A DNA stretch of 64,000 nt from an uncultured bacterium (GCA_903928495.1 CAIYQZ010000048.1:62001-126000), one strand, 5' to 3'; counted from the stretch's first letter, positions 15,716-24,356 are shown. The notes: generated from the letters alone by a model not told the origin. Numbers and translations: made by a program.

Positions 15716-17305
15716 ATGGTCACCCGCGTCAAAGCCCCCGCCCCACAGCACACCACCGCCGTCCGCTCACCGGCTGCTTCAGCACCCCGGCGGGCCAAAC
15801 CGTCCGTCAAGACCGTTGTGGGCCGAACGGTTCAAGGCGCGCTCGGTTTGGGTGGCGACAGCGAGCGCATGAGCAAGGTTGACACCGCCTGGCTGCGCAT
15901 GGACACCAGCGCCAACCTGATGATGATCGTGGGGGTCTGGCTGCTCAAACCCGGCATCACCCATGCGGCCTTGTGCGAACGTGTGACCGAGCGCATGGTT
16001 CCATACGCCCGCTTCACCCAGCGGGCGGAAGAAGATGCCGCCGGTGCCACCTGGGTGCGCGACCCCGACTTCGCTGTGGAGCGCCACGTGGTGCGCGAGG
16101 TGCTGTCCCGCCGCAAAGGCCTCACACCTCGCGCCGCATTGCAGCAGCGCGTGGCCGAACTCGCCATGGAGCCGCTGGACCGCCGCCACCCGCTGTGGCA
16201 GTTCCACCTGGTGGAGCACCACGAGGGGGGCTCTGCACTCATCGCCCGCATCCACCATTGCATTGCCGATGGCATGGCCCTCATCGCCGTGATGATGAGC
16301 CTGGTCGACGGCGGCAACGCCCCGCCCAAACGCACCCGCCGTGCCTCTGCCGATGACAGCCCCCATGAAGGTCCGCAAGCCTGGCTGGCTGACAGCGTGG
16401 TCCGCCCGCTCACGCACATGGCGGTCAAGGCGCTCGACGCCGCTGGCGACGGCGTGGCCCGTTCACTGGGCATGGTGGGGGCGCCTGCCCAGGGGTTTGA
16501 CGGCCTGCTCAACGGCGGCGCCGGGTTGGCACGCTTGGGCAAACAGGTGGTCAGCGATCTGGCCGCCTTGGCCCTCATGCCCGACGACGCACGCACCAGC
16601 CTCAAGGCCAAGCCCGCCGCACAAAAGGCCGTGGCCTGGTGCGAGCCCCTGCCCCTGGCCGACGTCAAGGCCGTCAGCAAGGCGCTGGGCTGTTCGGTCA
16701 ACGACGTGTTGCTCAGTTGTGTGGCCGGTGCCCTGGGGGCCTACCTGCAGCAGCGTGGCGAGTCGGTGGCAGGGCAAGACATCCGTGCCATGGTGCCCGT
16801 CAACCTGCGCCCGCTCGACCAGGCCTGGAAACTCGGCAACCGCTTTGGCCTCGTGCCTCTGGTGCTGCCGGTGGGCATTAGCAACCCGGTTGAACGGGTC
16901 ATGTCCGTGCGCCAGCGCATGGCCGCCCTCAAAGGCAGCACACAGCCGCTGCTGGCGTTTGGTTTGTTGTCGGTGGCGGGTTTGCTCGTCAAGCCGGCAC
17001 AGGCGGCCTTGCTGGGTTTGTTCTCGCGCAAAACCACGGCCGTCATGACCAATGTGCCCGGCCCTGTGCAAAAACTGACGTTCTGTGGCGCCACGCTGGA
17101 GCAAACCATGTTCTGGGTGCCCCAGTCTGGCGACATCGGTGTGGGTGTTTCGATCCTGAGCTACGGCGGGGGCGTGCAGTTCGGGCTCATCACCGACACC
17201 GCCATGTGCGCAGACCCTCAGCAGGTCATCGACCAGTTTGCACCTCAGTTCGAGCAACTGCTGTGGCTGTCGCTCATGCTGCCGCACGCAGGCGAAGTGG
17301 ACTGA
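15716..17305 (+). CDS. Wax ester synthase / acyl-CoA:diacylglycerol acyltransferase (WS/DGAT)
   Basis: A 529-residue bifunctional acyltransferase that esterifies acyl-CoA with a fatty alcohol (wax ester) or diacylglycerol (triacylglycerol). The catalytic HHxxxDG motif is HHCIADG at 180-186. PLWQFHLVE precedes it, and SVNDVLLS and NVPGPVQ, both family hallmarks, come later. The family core starts at MSKVDTAWL (52-60). The first 50 residues form an unusual basic, Pro/Ala-rich extension that could target the protein to granules or membrane. The divergent acyl-CoA-binding protein starts 99 bases upstream, and the fatty acyl-CoA reductase that could provide the alcohol lies about 3.8 kb downstream. 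Confidence 0.93.
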   Translation: MVTRVKAPAPQHTTAVRSPAASAPRRAKPSVKTVVGRTVQGALGLGGDSERMSKVDTAWLRMDTSANLMMIVGVWLLKPGITHAALCERVTERMVPYARFTQRAEEDAAGATWVRDPDFAVERHVVREVLSRRKGLTPRAALQQRVAELAMEPLDRRHPLWQFHLVEHHEGGSALIARIHHCIADGMALIAVMMSLVDGGNAPPKRTRRASADDSPHEGPQAWLADSVVRPLTHMAVKALDAAGDGVARSLGMVGAPAQGFDGLLNGGAGLARLGKQVVSDLAALALMPDDARTSLKAKPAAQKAVAWCEPLPLADVKAVSKALGCSVNDVLLSCVAGALGAYLQQRGESVAGQDIRAMVPVNLRPLDQAWKLGNRFGLVPLVLPVGISNPVERVMSVRQRMAALKGSTQPLLAFGLLSVAGLLVKPAQAALLGLFSRKTTAVMTNVPGPVQKLTFCGATLEQTMFWVPQSGDIGVGVSILSYGGGVQFGLITDTAMCADPQQVIDQFAPQFEQLLWLSLMLPHAGEVD

Positions 17306-17314
17306 GCTGAGGCC

Positions 17315-18103
17315 TCAGCCGTCGGCCAGTTCGGCCTTGGCCATTTCCACGTCGAGCCGTTCCATCGCATCCAGGGGGGTAGAGGCGGCGGCTTGCTCAT
17401 ACAGCGCCGTGGCCTCCTTCATGCGCTTGTCGCCCTCCAACATCACCAGGCCGTTGGCGTATTCCACCAAGGCAATGGCAGAGTTCGGGTTCAACGCCAG
17501 GGCGGTCTGGTAGAGCTTTAGGCCCGTGTCTTTTTTGGCCCCGTAGGTCATGCCGCCAATCAGCGCCCCCACCTTGTCAATCACCTCTGCATGGAACGCG
17601 GCCAGGGCAATGTGGGCATCGGCATGTTCCGGGCAAATTTTGATGGTGGTTTCCAGTGCTTTTCGCACCCTCGTGCCCAGCCCTTCGGCCAGCGCCTTGG
17701 CCACGCTGATGCCCTGGCTGTATCGACCCAGTGCATAGGCTTGGTAGTACCAGGCGTTTGCGTTGCCCGGTTGTTCGGCTGCTTGGGCCTCCGCACGTTC
17801 TGCCACCGCCATCAACATCGCCAGCCGGTTGGTTTCCTTTGGTTCCAGGTAGGTGGCATGGATGCATGTCGCCTTGTTGGCAGCGGTGATGCCGTCACCG
17901 CCCGCGGCCAGCCCGGCTTCAGCCGCCTTCTGAAACTCGCCATTGTGGAACAGCACCCATGCGGCCAGCACATCTGCCTGTTTGGGCAGGGGCTCGCGGT
18001 CGCCGTTGTGCAACCTGGCCCACTGCTTTTTGACGCTGGCTGCGGTGTGGGTGTATTCACCCAAGTGTGGGAACAGTGCCCATTTGGCGCCCGGTCTGGC
18101 CAT
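17315..18103 (-). CDS. TPR-repeat protein of unknown function
   Basis: A 262-residue protein, start at 18103 behind a clear AGGAGA site. The centre and C-terminus contain tetratricopeptide-like helical hairpins: NAWYYQAYALGRYSQGISVA, HADAHIALAAFHAEVI and LYQTALALNPNSAIALVEYA. There is no signal peptide or membrane segment. It converges on the wax ester synthase gene with a 9-base gap and faces the same way as the TetR-patatin pair. TPR proteins act as scaffolds; which partner this one binds is unknown. Confidence 0.75.
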   Translation of the reverse strand: MARPGAKWALFPHLGEYTHTAASVKKQWARLHNGDREPLPKQADVLAAWVLFHNGEFQKAAEAGLAAGGDGITAANKATCIHATYLEPKETNRLAMLMAVAERAEAQAAEQPGNANAWYYQAYALGRYSQGISVAKALAEGLGTRVRKALETTIKICPEHADAHIALAAFHAEVIDKVGALIGGMTYGAKKDTGLKLYQTALALNPNSAIALVEYANGLVMLEGDKRMKEATALYEQAAASTPLDAMERLDVEMAKAELADG

Positions 18104-18178
18104 GTCTGTCTCCTGATTCTTCTGGTTTTGCTGACAGCCGATTTTGCCCCACCCAGTGGCCGACACCACTGCGGGTAT

Positions 18179-18856
18179 TCACCCTGCCAGGTGTGAGCCT
18201 GGCGGCTGGCTATAGGCCGCAGTCAGGGCCAGCAGGTGTTCGCGTTGCGGCACCTGCATGTAGGGGGCCAGCAGGTTCAGCACATGGGCAGCACCCCGCA
18301 GCAGAGCAGACTGGGCGTTTTCTGGCTCCAGCGCGTTGCGCGGGTCCAGCACATATTCGTGGTTCAGCCAGTAGGTCAGCACCACCACCATGCAGTTGGC
18401 GGTGGTGTCCAGTTCGCGGGCGTCCAGCCGCAGCGTGCCGGCACGCCCCATGGCATCCAGCATCGCTCGTATGGCGCGCGCCTTGTGCCGCTGCATGCGC
18501 TGAAACTGCGTTTCCAGTTGTCGGTTTTTGCTCAGCAGGTCACTGAGGTCCCGGTACAGAAACCGGTGGGCCCATATGCGTTCGAACAGCGTGTGCATGA
18601 AGAACCAGGCATCTTCTACGTGGCGCACATCGTCGGCGGCCAGCAAAATTTCCACCAGGCTGTGTTCATGCTGCTGACACAGCGCGTTGATGAGTTCGTC
18701 TTTGGCCGGGTAGTGGTAATAAAGGTTACCGGGGCTGATGCCCAGCTCGGCTGAAATCAGCGTGGTCGACACGTTCGGCTCGCCAAACCGGTTGAACAAC
18801 TCCAGCGTCACTTCCAGAATGCGTTGCGCCGTGCGGCGTGGCGCTTTCTTGGTCAT
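18179..18856 (-). CDS. TetR-family transcriptional regulator
   Basis: A 225-residue TetR-type repressor with a clear N-terminal helix-turn-helix: RILEVTLELFNRFGEPNVST, then ISAELGISPGNLYYHYPAKDE at about 34-54. The remainder is a helical ligand domain of unknown specificity. It overlaps the upstream patatin gene by four bases, so the two are translationally coupled. Neighbouring genes for wax ester synthase, acyl-CoA reductase and phasin make an acyl-CoA or fatty-acid effector likely, though not shown. Confidence 0.9.
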   Translation of the reverse strand: MTKKAPRRTAQRILEVTLELFNRFGEPNVSTTLISAELGISPGNLYYHYPAKDELINALCQQHEHSLVEILLAADDVRHVEDAWFFMHTLFERIWAHRFLYRDLSDLLSKNRQLETQFQRMQRHKARAIRAMLDAMGRAGTLRLDARELDTTANCMVVVLTYWLNHEYVLDPRNALEPENAQSALLRGAAHVLNLLAPYMQVPQREHLLALTAAYSQPPGSHLAG

Positions 18857-20217
18857 GCCGCAGCCTTGGCGGGCCGCTGTGCCGTGGCCCGGCGCGGCAC
18901 CAGGTCGCCGTGGTCCAGCGCAACTTGCAAGCCATCCACTTGGGTCTGCAGCTTGTCAAGGGCGCGGCCCAGACGGGATGTGGCCCCCCGCTTGCGTGTT
19001 TTGCGCGGCACCTTGGCCGGTTGTGCCGGTGCGGCAGTGGGCAGCAACCTGCGCCCAGGGTCACTCAGCACAGCCAGGTCCAGCGACAGACCATGCTGTT
19101 GCAACTTGGCGTTCAGTGCGCTGTGCTGGCTGCGCAGCAACTGCCGGGTTTGCTGGTAGGCATGCTCGGCCAGTTCACGCCGCTGGCGGTAGCTGAACGT
19201 GTTGGCCAGGTACAGCTCGGCATCGCGGTGGTCGGGCTCAATCAGCACAATGGCCGTGTTCGGATAGCTGGTTTCGTACTGCTTCATGCCCAGCTCCAGT
19301 CGCGAGTGGATCATGCTGCGAAAGGTCTGGCTCATCACCGCCGGAAAACCACCCTGCACCATTGGCGGAATCGGCTTGTCCGTGCCTGTGGGGCTGACCG
19401 TGCGGGGCAACGGCGTGGTGGCGTCAAACGGCACCAGCGGGTTCAGGCAGAACATCACGTCCACGCCCTCATCCAGTGCCACGGTGGCATGCATGGTTTT
19501 TTTCAGCGCTCCGTCCACGTAGTGCCGTCCGTCAATTTCCACCGGTGGAAACAGGCCGGGCAGGGCAGCGCTGGCAGCAATGGCGCGCGAAATGGGCACA
19601 TGGTCCCATCCCACTCGGCCAAACGGGGCCGCCTCACCGCTGTCCAGGTGTGTAGCCACCAGCGTCAGGCGGTGAGACAGCTGGCGAAAGTCGTTGGTGC
19701 GGCCATGTTGCGAAAACAGCCGCGCAATCTGGCGGTGCACTTCTTCGTTGCTGAACAGGCCTGTTGGCAGGGCAGGGCTGAGCTTTTCCAGCGCGCTGAT
19801 CAGCGGTTTGCGCCCCGCCGTCCAGGCCCACAACGCCTGCAGTCCCAGGCCCGGCAGTTGCGCCAGCCGCTGTGCCAGTTCGGCGTAGGCCGGGCGCATC
19901 AGCCACGCGGGGTCAAAACTTTCGGTGCCGGCAGTCGGCGGGGCAATGAACAGGTCGCGCAGCGTGGACGGCGTCATGCCGTTGGCCAGACCAGCAGCAA
20001 TGAAGCCGCCAGCCGACACGCCCACATAGTGTGTGCAGGCGTTCAGGTTGATGCCTTGCAAGGCTTCGTCCAGCGCACACAGCGCGCCGATTTCATAAAT
20101 GGCGCCCAGAGGACCACCGCCTGCCAGTGCCAGGGCCACACGGGGCGGACTGGACCCTTTGCCTGGGCCTGACGCCATGTGTGTACGGGGTGGAGTGGCT
20201 GGCTGGTGCAGATTCAT
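18853..20217 (-). CDS. Patatin-like phospholipase / lipid acyl hydrolase
   Basis: A 454-residue protein starting at 20217. The patatin fold is marked by the oxyanion loop LAGGGPLGAIYEIGAL, the nucleophile motif GVSAGG and, further on, the catalytic Asp in YVDGALKKT. No N-terminal signal peptide is seen. The C-terminal 60 residues are Lys/Arg and Ala/Pro-rich. Patatins release fatty acids from phospholipids or storage lipids. Placement between a phasin gene and the TetR regulator next to wax ester synthase suggests mobilisation of stored lipid or granule-surface activity. Substrate is not determinable from sequence. Confidence 0.88.
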   Translation of the reverse strand: MNLHQPATPPRTHMASGPGKGSSPPRVALALAGGGPLGAIYEIGALCALDEALQGINLNACTHYVGVSAGGFIAAGLANGMTPSTLRDLFIAPPTAGTESFDPAWLMRPAYAELAQRLAQLPGLGLQALWAWTAGRKPLISALEKLSPALPTGLFSNEEVHRQIARLFSQHGRTNDFRQLSHRLTLVATHLDSGEAAPFGRVGWDHVPISRAIAASAALPGLFPPVEIDGRHYVDGALKKTMHATVALDEGVDVMFCLNPLVPFDATTPLPRTVSPTGTDKPIPPMVQGGFPAVMSQTFRSMIHSRLELGMKQYETSYPNTAIVLIEPDHRDAELYLANTFSYRQRRELAEHAYQQTRQLLRSQHSALNAKLQQHGLSLDLAVLSDPGRRLLPTAAPAQPAKVPRKTRKRGATSRLGRALDKLQTQVDGLQVALDHGDLVPRRATAQRPAKAAA

Positions 20218-20313
20218 GGGGTGCCAGTGTAGGGAGTTGGCAGCGCCTGTCATGCCGCAGTGCAGCATGCAGGCGCAGCTGTTTCAGGGGGCGGCGCGAG
20301 TGGCCGCCCCGCG

Positions 20314-20937
20314 TCAGGCTGTGGCGACGGCCGTTGCAGTGGCAGGAGCCGCAATGGCCTTGGCAGGCTTGGCTGCTGCTTTGCGAGCCGTTTTGGCTGC
20401 AGGCTTCACTGCAACTTCTGCGGCGGCCTTCGCAGGTGCTTTGGGTGCTGCTTTGGCGGCGGTTTTGGCGGGTGCCTTGGCTGCGGCTTTGGGGGCAACT
20501 GTTTCGGCTTTGGTGGCCTTGGGTTGCAGCTTCTGCATGCTGGCGTTCAAAGCGTCGATGCGTGCAATCAGCGCATCAATGTCTTGTGAAGACGGCACAC
20601 CCAGCTTGTTCAGCGTGCGGGCCACGCGGTCTTCAAAAATGGTTTCCAGTTTGTCCCACTGACCGCTGGCTTTTGCGGTGATGTCGTTGGCCATGTTGGC
20701 CATGCGGCTGGTGGCTTCCGACACGCGCTCCTCGGCCACGGCCTGGGTTTTGCGTTGGATGGTCAAGCCTTCTTTCACCAGACCTTCAAAGGCTTTGGTG
20801 CCTTCCTGTTGTGCTTTGGCAAAGGCGCCCAGGCCGGCCAGCCAGATTTGCTGAGCCGAGTCTTTGACGGCGCTGGCCAAAGGGCTGTTGGCGCCAGTGG
20901 ATTGCTTGGTGCTGATTTTTTGCAGTTTCTTGACCAT
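20314..20937 (-). CDS. Phasin, PhaF/PhaI type, with Ala/Lys/Pro tail
   Basis: A 207-residue granule-associated protein. The N-terminal half is an amphipathic helical phasin domain (SAQQIWLAGLGAFAKAQQEG, then AFEGLVKEG), followed by a short leucine-zipper-like stretch (DIDALIARIDALNASMQKLQ). The last 75 residues are an AKP repeat tail resembling histone H1 and the DNA-binding part of Pseudomonas PhaF. PhaF coats polyhydroxyalkanoate granules and tethers them to the nucleoid for partitioning. Here the neighbours are wax-ester genes, so it might coat neutral-lipid inclusions instead or as well. The start at 20937 is MVKKLQ. Confidence 0.9.
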   Translation of the reverse strand: MVKKLQKISTKQSTGANSPLASAVKDSAQQIWLAGLGAFAKAQQEGTKAFEGLVKEGLTIQRKTQAVAEERVSEATSRMANMANDITAKASGQWDKLETIFEDRVARTLNKLGVPSSQDIDALIARIDALNASMQKLQPKATKAETVAPKAAAKAPAKTAAKAAPKAPAKAAAEVAVKPAAKTARKAAAKPAKAIAAPATATAVATA

Positions 20938-21034
20938 GGTGGCCTCCGGAGTGAATGGGGTTGAGTGGTTCGGTGCGTGAACGCCCGCCGATGGAACCAA
21001 TGTAAGGCGCTGTGCATGCGTTGTTTAGGGGTTG

Positions 21035-21058
21035 GCAACTAGCTGTCTAGAGAGCTGC
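21035..21058. promoter_or_regulatory. Imperfect palindrome upstream of the acyl-CoA reductase gene
   Basis: A 24-base dyad with matching outer blocks GCA.CT..CT and AG..AG.TGC lies about 82 bases before the reductase start, in the divergent region shared with the phasin gene. Two CTAG tetramers, rare in such genomes, occur here. It could be an operator for the TetR protein at 18179-18856, but the symmetry is modest. Confidence 0.3.
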
Positions 21059-21139
21059 GCCGATGCCGTGCGCGGGTTTGTTCTAGACCGCCCGCGGGCT
21101 GGGCTGGGCAGAATTGGCGCTTCATTTGGAGGTCCAACC

Positions 21140-23137
21140 ATGCAATATTTCGTCACAGGTGCCACAGGTTTCATCGGTAAGCGGCTGGTCAAGAAGCTGC
21201 TCGAGACAAAAGGCACCACGGTGTATTTCCTCATTCGCCCCGAGAGCGCAGGCAAGGTCGCTGACCTGCATGCCTATTGGGGGCTGAGCGGGGCCAAGGC
21301 ACAGGCACGCGCCGTGCCCATCCATGGCGACCTCACGGGCAAGAAGCTCGGCGTGTCGGCCGACGACATCAAGCGCCTCAAAGGTCAGGTCAACCACCTC
21401 TACCACTTGGCAGCCGTGTACGACCTGGGTGCCGATGAAGAAGCCCAGGTGGCCGTCAACATCGAGGGCACGCGCAACATGGTCGACTTGGCCAAGGCCA
21501 TCGATGCAGGGCACGTGCACCATGTGTCGTCGATCGCTGCCGCTGGCCTGTACGAAGGTGTGTTCCGCGAAGACATGTTCGAGGAGGCTGAGGGCCTGGA
21601 TCACCCCTACTTCATGACCAAGCACGAGAGCGAAAAAATCGTTCGCAAAGAGTGCAAAGTGCCCTGGACGGTTTACCGCCCCGCCATGGTGGTGGGTGAC
21701 AGCACCACGGGCGAGATGGACAAGATTGACGGCCCCTACTACTTCTTCAAGCTCATTCAGCGCATGCGGCAAATTCTGCCGCCCTGGATGCCCAGCGTGG
21801 GCCTGGAGGGCGGGCGCATCAACATCGTGCCGGTGGACTTCGTGGTCAACGCGCTGGCGCACATCAGCCACCAGCAGGGGACCGCCAGCCGCTGCTACCA
21901 CCTGGTAGACCCCATGGGCTACCGCGTGGGTGATGTGCTCGACATCTTCAGCCGCGCGGCACACGCCCCGCGCATGAACTTGTTTGTGAACGCCGCCCTG
22001 CTGGGCTTCATTCCCAAGAGCGTCAAAAAGGGCCTGATGGCGCTGGCACCCGTGCGCCGCATCCGCAATGCGGTCATGAAAGACCTGGGCCTGCCCGAAG
22101 ACATCCTGACCTTCGTCAACTACCCCACCCGGTTCGACCGGCGCGACACCGACGCCATGCTCAAAGGCAGCGGCGTGGAGTGCCCCAACCTCAAAGACTA
22201 CGCCTGGAAGCTTTGGGACTACTGGGAGCGCAACCTCGACCCTGACCTGCACATCGACCGCAGCCTGCGGGGCACCGTGGGTGGCAAGGTGGTGCTGGTC
22301 ACTGGCGGCAGCTCGGGCATTGGCCTGGCCGCCGCGCACAAGTTTGCCGAGGCCGGTGCCATCACCCTCATTTGCGGGCGCGACCAGGACAAACTCGACG
22401 AAGCCTGTGCCGAGGCCAAAGCCAAGGGCTACCAGTTCATTGCCTACCCGGCCGACATTGCCGACATGGCCGACTGCGACCGCTTTGTGCAGCAGGTCAT
22501 TGCCAACCACGGTGGGGTTGATTTTTTGATCAACAACGCAGGCCGCAGCATCCGCCGCGCCATCGAGGGCAGCTACGACCGCTTCCACGACTACGAGCGC
22601 ACCATGCAGCTCAACTACTTTGGCTGCCTGCGCGTGACCATGGGCTTTTTGCCGGGCATGACGGCCAAGCGCAAAGGCCATGTGGTCAACATCAGCTCCA
22701 TTGGCGTGTTGACCAACGCGCCGCGCTTTTCAGCCTACGTTGCCAGCAAGGCCGCGCTGGACGCGTGGACGCGATGCGCCAGCAGCGAGTTTGCCGATGT
22801 GGGCGTGACCTTCACCACCATCAACATGCCGCTGGTGCGCACCCCCATGATCGCGCCCACCAAGATCTACAACAACGTGCCGGTGCTGGAGCCAGAAGAG
22901 GCCGGTGACATGATCGCTCAGGCTTGCATCTACAAGCCCGTGCGCATTGCCACACGCCTGGGCATCACAGGCCAGGTGCTGCACGCCTTGGTACCGCGCA
23001 TTGCGCAGATTGCCATGAACACCAGTTTCCGCATGTTCCCCGACTCGTCGGCGGCCAAGGGAGAGAAGGGCGCCAAACCCCAACTCTCCCCTGAGGCTGT
23101 GGCCATGCAGCAGATGATGCGCGGCATTCATTTCTGA
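21140..23137 (+). CDS. Two-domain fatty acyl-CoA reductase (alcohol-forming type)
   Basis: A 665-residue fusion of two short-chain dehydrogenase domains. The first is an extended-SDR reductase domain with GATGFIGK at 7-14 and YxxxK at Tyr157/Lys161. The second is a classical SDR with TGGSSGIG at 388-395, NNAG at 465-468 and YVASK at 533-537. Length and order match bacterial fatty acyl-CoA reductases of the Marinobacter Maqu_2507 type, which reduce acyl-CoA or acyl-ACP with NADPH to the fatty alcohol. Acinetobacter Acr1 and mycobacterial relatives are similar but stop at the aldehyde or vary. The start at 21140 follows a good GGAGG site. The product would be the alcohol substrate of the wax ester synthase at 15716-17305. 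Confidence 0.85.
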   Translation: MQYFVTGATGFIGKRLVKKLLETKGTTVYFLIRPESAGKVADLHAYWGLSGAKAQARAVPIHGDLTGKKLGVSADDIKRLKGQVNHLYHLAAVYDLGADEEAQVAVNIEGTRNMVDLAKAIDAGHVHHVSSIAAAGLYEGVFREDMFEEAEGLDHPYFMTKHESEKIVRKECKVPWTVYRPAMVVGDSTTGEMDKIDGPYYFFKLIQRMRQILPPWMPSVGLEGGRINIVPVDFVVNALAHISHQQGTASRCYHLVDPMGYRVGDVLDIFSRAAHAPRMNLFVNAALLGFIPKSVKKGLMALAPVRRIRNAVMKDLGLPEDILTFVNYPTRFDRRDTDAMLKGSGVECPNLKDYAWKLWDYWERNLDPDLHIDRSLRGTVGGKVVLVTGGSSGIGLAAAHKFAEAGAITLICGRDQDKLDEACAEAKAKGYQFIAYPADIADMADCDRFVQQVIANHGGVDFLINNAGRSIRRAIEGSYDRFHDYERTMQLNYFGCLRVTMGFLPGMTAKRKGHVVNISSIGVLTNAPRFSAYVASKAALDAWTRCASSEFADVGVTFTTINMPLVRTPMIAPTKIYNNVPVLEPEEAGDMIAQACIYKPVRIATRLGITGQVLHALVPRIAQIAMNTSFRMFPDSSAAKGEKGAKPQLSPEAVAMQQMMRGIHF

Positions 23138-23206
23138 TTGTGTAGCTGACTTCCCTTGCCAATAAAGCAACAGAGGCTTTTTTGGTATGTGATATTTGCG
23201 TACTGT

Positions 23207-23272
23207 GGTTGGGTTGGGTGGTGCTGTGGCCTGATAATTCAGGCCAACGCTCCTGCACCCCTACACCCAACC
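23207..23272 (+). promoter_or_regulatory. Structured leader in front of rfbB (nested stems, G-rich tract)
   Basis: The 142-base gap before rfbB contains a perfect stem-loop (TGGCCTGA / TCAGGCCA, 23227-23246). It is enclosed by a second possible 8-base stem joining GGTTGGGT (23207-23214) with ACCCAACC (23265-23272). The 3' strand of the outer stem ends 7 bases before the ATG, exactly where a ribosome site would be, and no purine-rich ribosome site is visible. The tract GGTTGGGTTGGGTGG (23207-23221) could also form a two-layer G-quadruplex. The transcription start is unknown, so whether the RNA contains both strands is unproven. Confidence 0.4.
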
Positions 23273-23279
23273 TATCAAC

Positions 23280-24356
23280 ATGATCCTCGTCACAGGCGGC
23301 GCCGGCTTCATCGGCGGCAACTTCGTGCTCGACTGGCTCACAGGATCTTCAGAGCCCGTGGTCAACCTCGACAAACTCACCTACGCCGGCAACCTCGACA
23401 CCCTGGCCAGCCTGCAAGGCGATGCCCGGCATACTTTTGTCCAGGGCGATATTGGTGATGCCGCCTTGGTGGGTAAACTGCTTGCCACTCACAAGCCTCG
23501 CGCCGTCATCAACTTCGCCGCCGAAAGCCATGTGGATCGCAGCATCCACGGGCCTGAAGACTTCATCCAGACCAACGTCATGGGTACTTTCAGGCTGTTG
23601 GAGTCCGTACGGCAATACTGGCTTGGCTTGCCTGCTGCAGAAAAAGAGTCCTTCCGCTTCCTGCACGTCAGCACCGACGAGGTCTACGGCAGCCTCTCCA
23701 AGACCGACCCCGCCTTCAGCGAAACCAACCGCTACGAGCCCAACAGCCCGTACTCGGCCAGCAAAGCTGCCAGCGACCACCTGGTGCGTGCCTGGCACCA
23801 CACCTACGGCCTGCCGGTGGTCACCACCAACTGCAGCAACAACTACGGGCCTTATCACTTTCCCGAGAAGTTGATACCGCTGATGATCGTCAACGCCCTG
23901 GCAGGCAAACCCCTGCCCGTGTACGGCGACGGCATGCAGATTCGTGACTGGCTCTACGTCAAAGACCACTGCAGCGCCATCCGCCGCGTGCTCGAAGCCG
24001 GCAAACTGGGCGAAACCTACAACGTCGGCGGCTGGAACGAAAAGCCCAACATCGACATCGTTCACACCGTGTGTGCCCTGCTCGACGAACTGCGTCCCAA
24101 AGCCGACGGCACCAAGTACGCAGCCCAAATCACCTACGTCACCGACCGCCCAGGTCACGACAGGCGCTACGCCATCGACGCCCGCAAACTAGAAGCCGAA
24201 CTGGGCTGGAAGCCGGCAGAAACCTTCGAGACTGGCATCCGCAAAACAGTGCAGTGGTACCTGGACAACCCCCAATGGGTGGCCAACGTGCAAAGCGGGG
24301 CTTACCGTGAGTGGGTGGGCAAGCAATACGGGGCCAGTGCCGGGGCTGCAGCATGA
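23280..24356 (+). CDS. rfbB: dTDP-glucose 4,6-dehydratase
   Basis: Second step of dTDP-L-rhamnose synthesis. The 358-residue protein has the NAD-binding GGAGFIGG at 6-13, AAESHVDRS, the catalytic STDEVYG segment and YSASKAASD (YxxxK). All are arranged as in RmlB. It opens the run rfbB-rfbD-rfbA-ogt-rfbC-GT2 and ends in a 4-base ATGA overlap with rfbD. The start codon is preceded by a leader with strong pairing potential rather than by a clear ribosome site. Confidence 0.97.
   Translation: MILVTGGAGFIGGNFVLDWLTGSSEPVVNLDKLTYAGNLDTLASLQGDARHTFVQGDIGDAALVGKLLATHKPRAVINFAAESHVDRSIHGPEDFIQTNVMGTFRLLESVRQYWLGLPAAEKESFRFLHVSTDEVYGSLSKTDPAFSETNRYEPNSPYSASKAASDHLVRAWHHTYGLPVVTTNCSNNYGPYHFPEKLIPLMIVNALAGKPLPVYGDGMQIRDWLYVKDHCSAIRRVLEAGKLGETYNVGGWNEKPNIDIVHTVCALLDELRPKADGTKYAAQITYVTDRPGHDRRYAIDARKLEAELGWKPAETFETGIRKTVQWYLDNPQWVANVQSGAYREWVGKQYGASAGAAA

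Noticed and set aside
20317-20520. Apparent DNA tandem repeat at the phasin 3' end
   Set aside because: The periodicity comes from Ala/Lys/Pro codons of the protein tail; units are irregular and the same design is known in PhaF-like proteins.
21122-22681. 519-codon minus-strand frame opposite the acyl-CoA reductase
   Set aside because: Shadow of a gene with intact active-site motifs on the plus strand; composition biased to His, Val and Gly.
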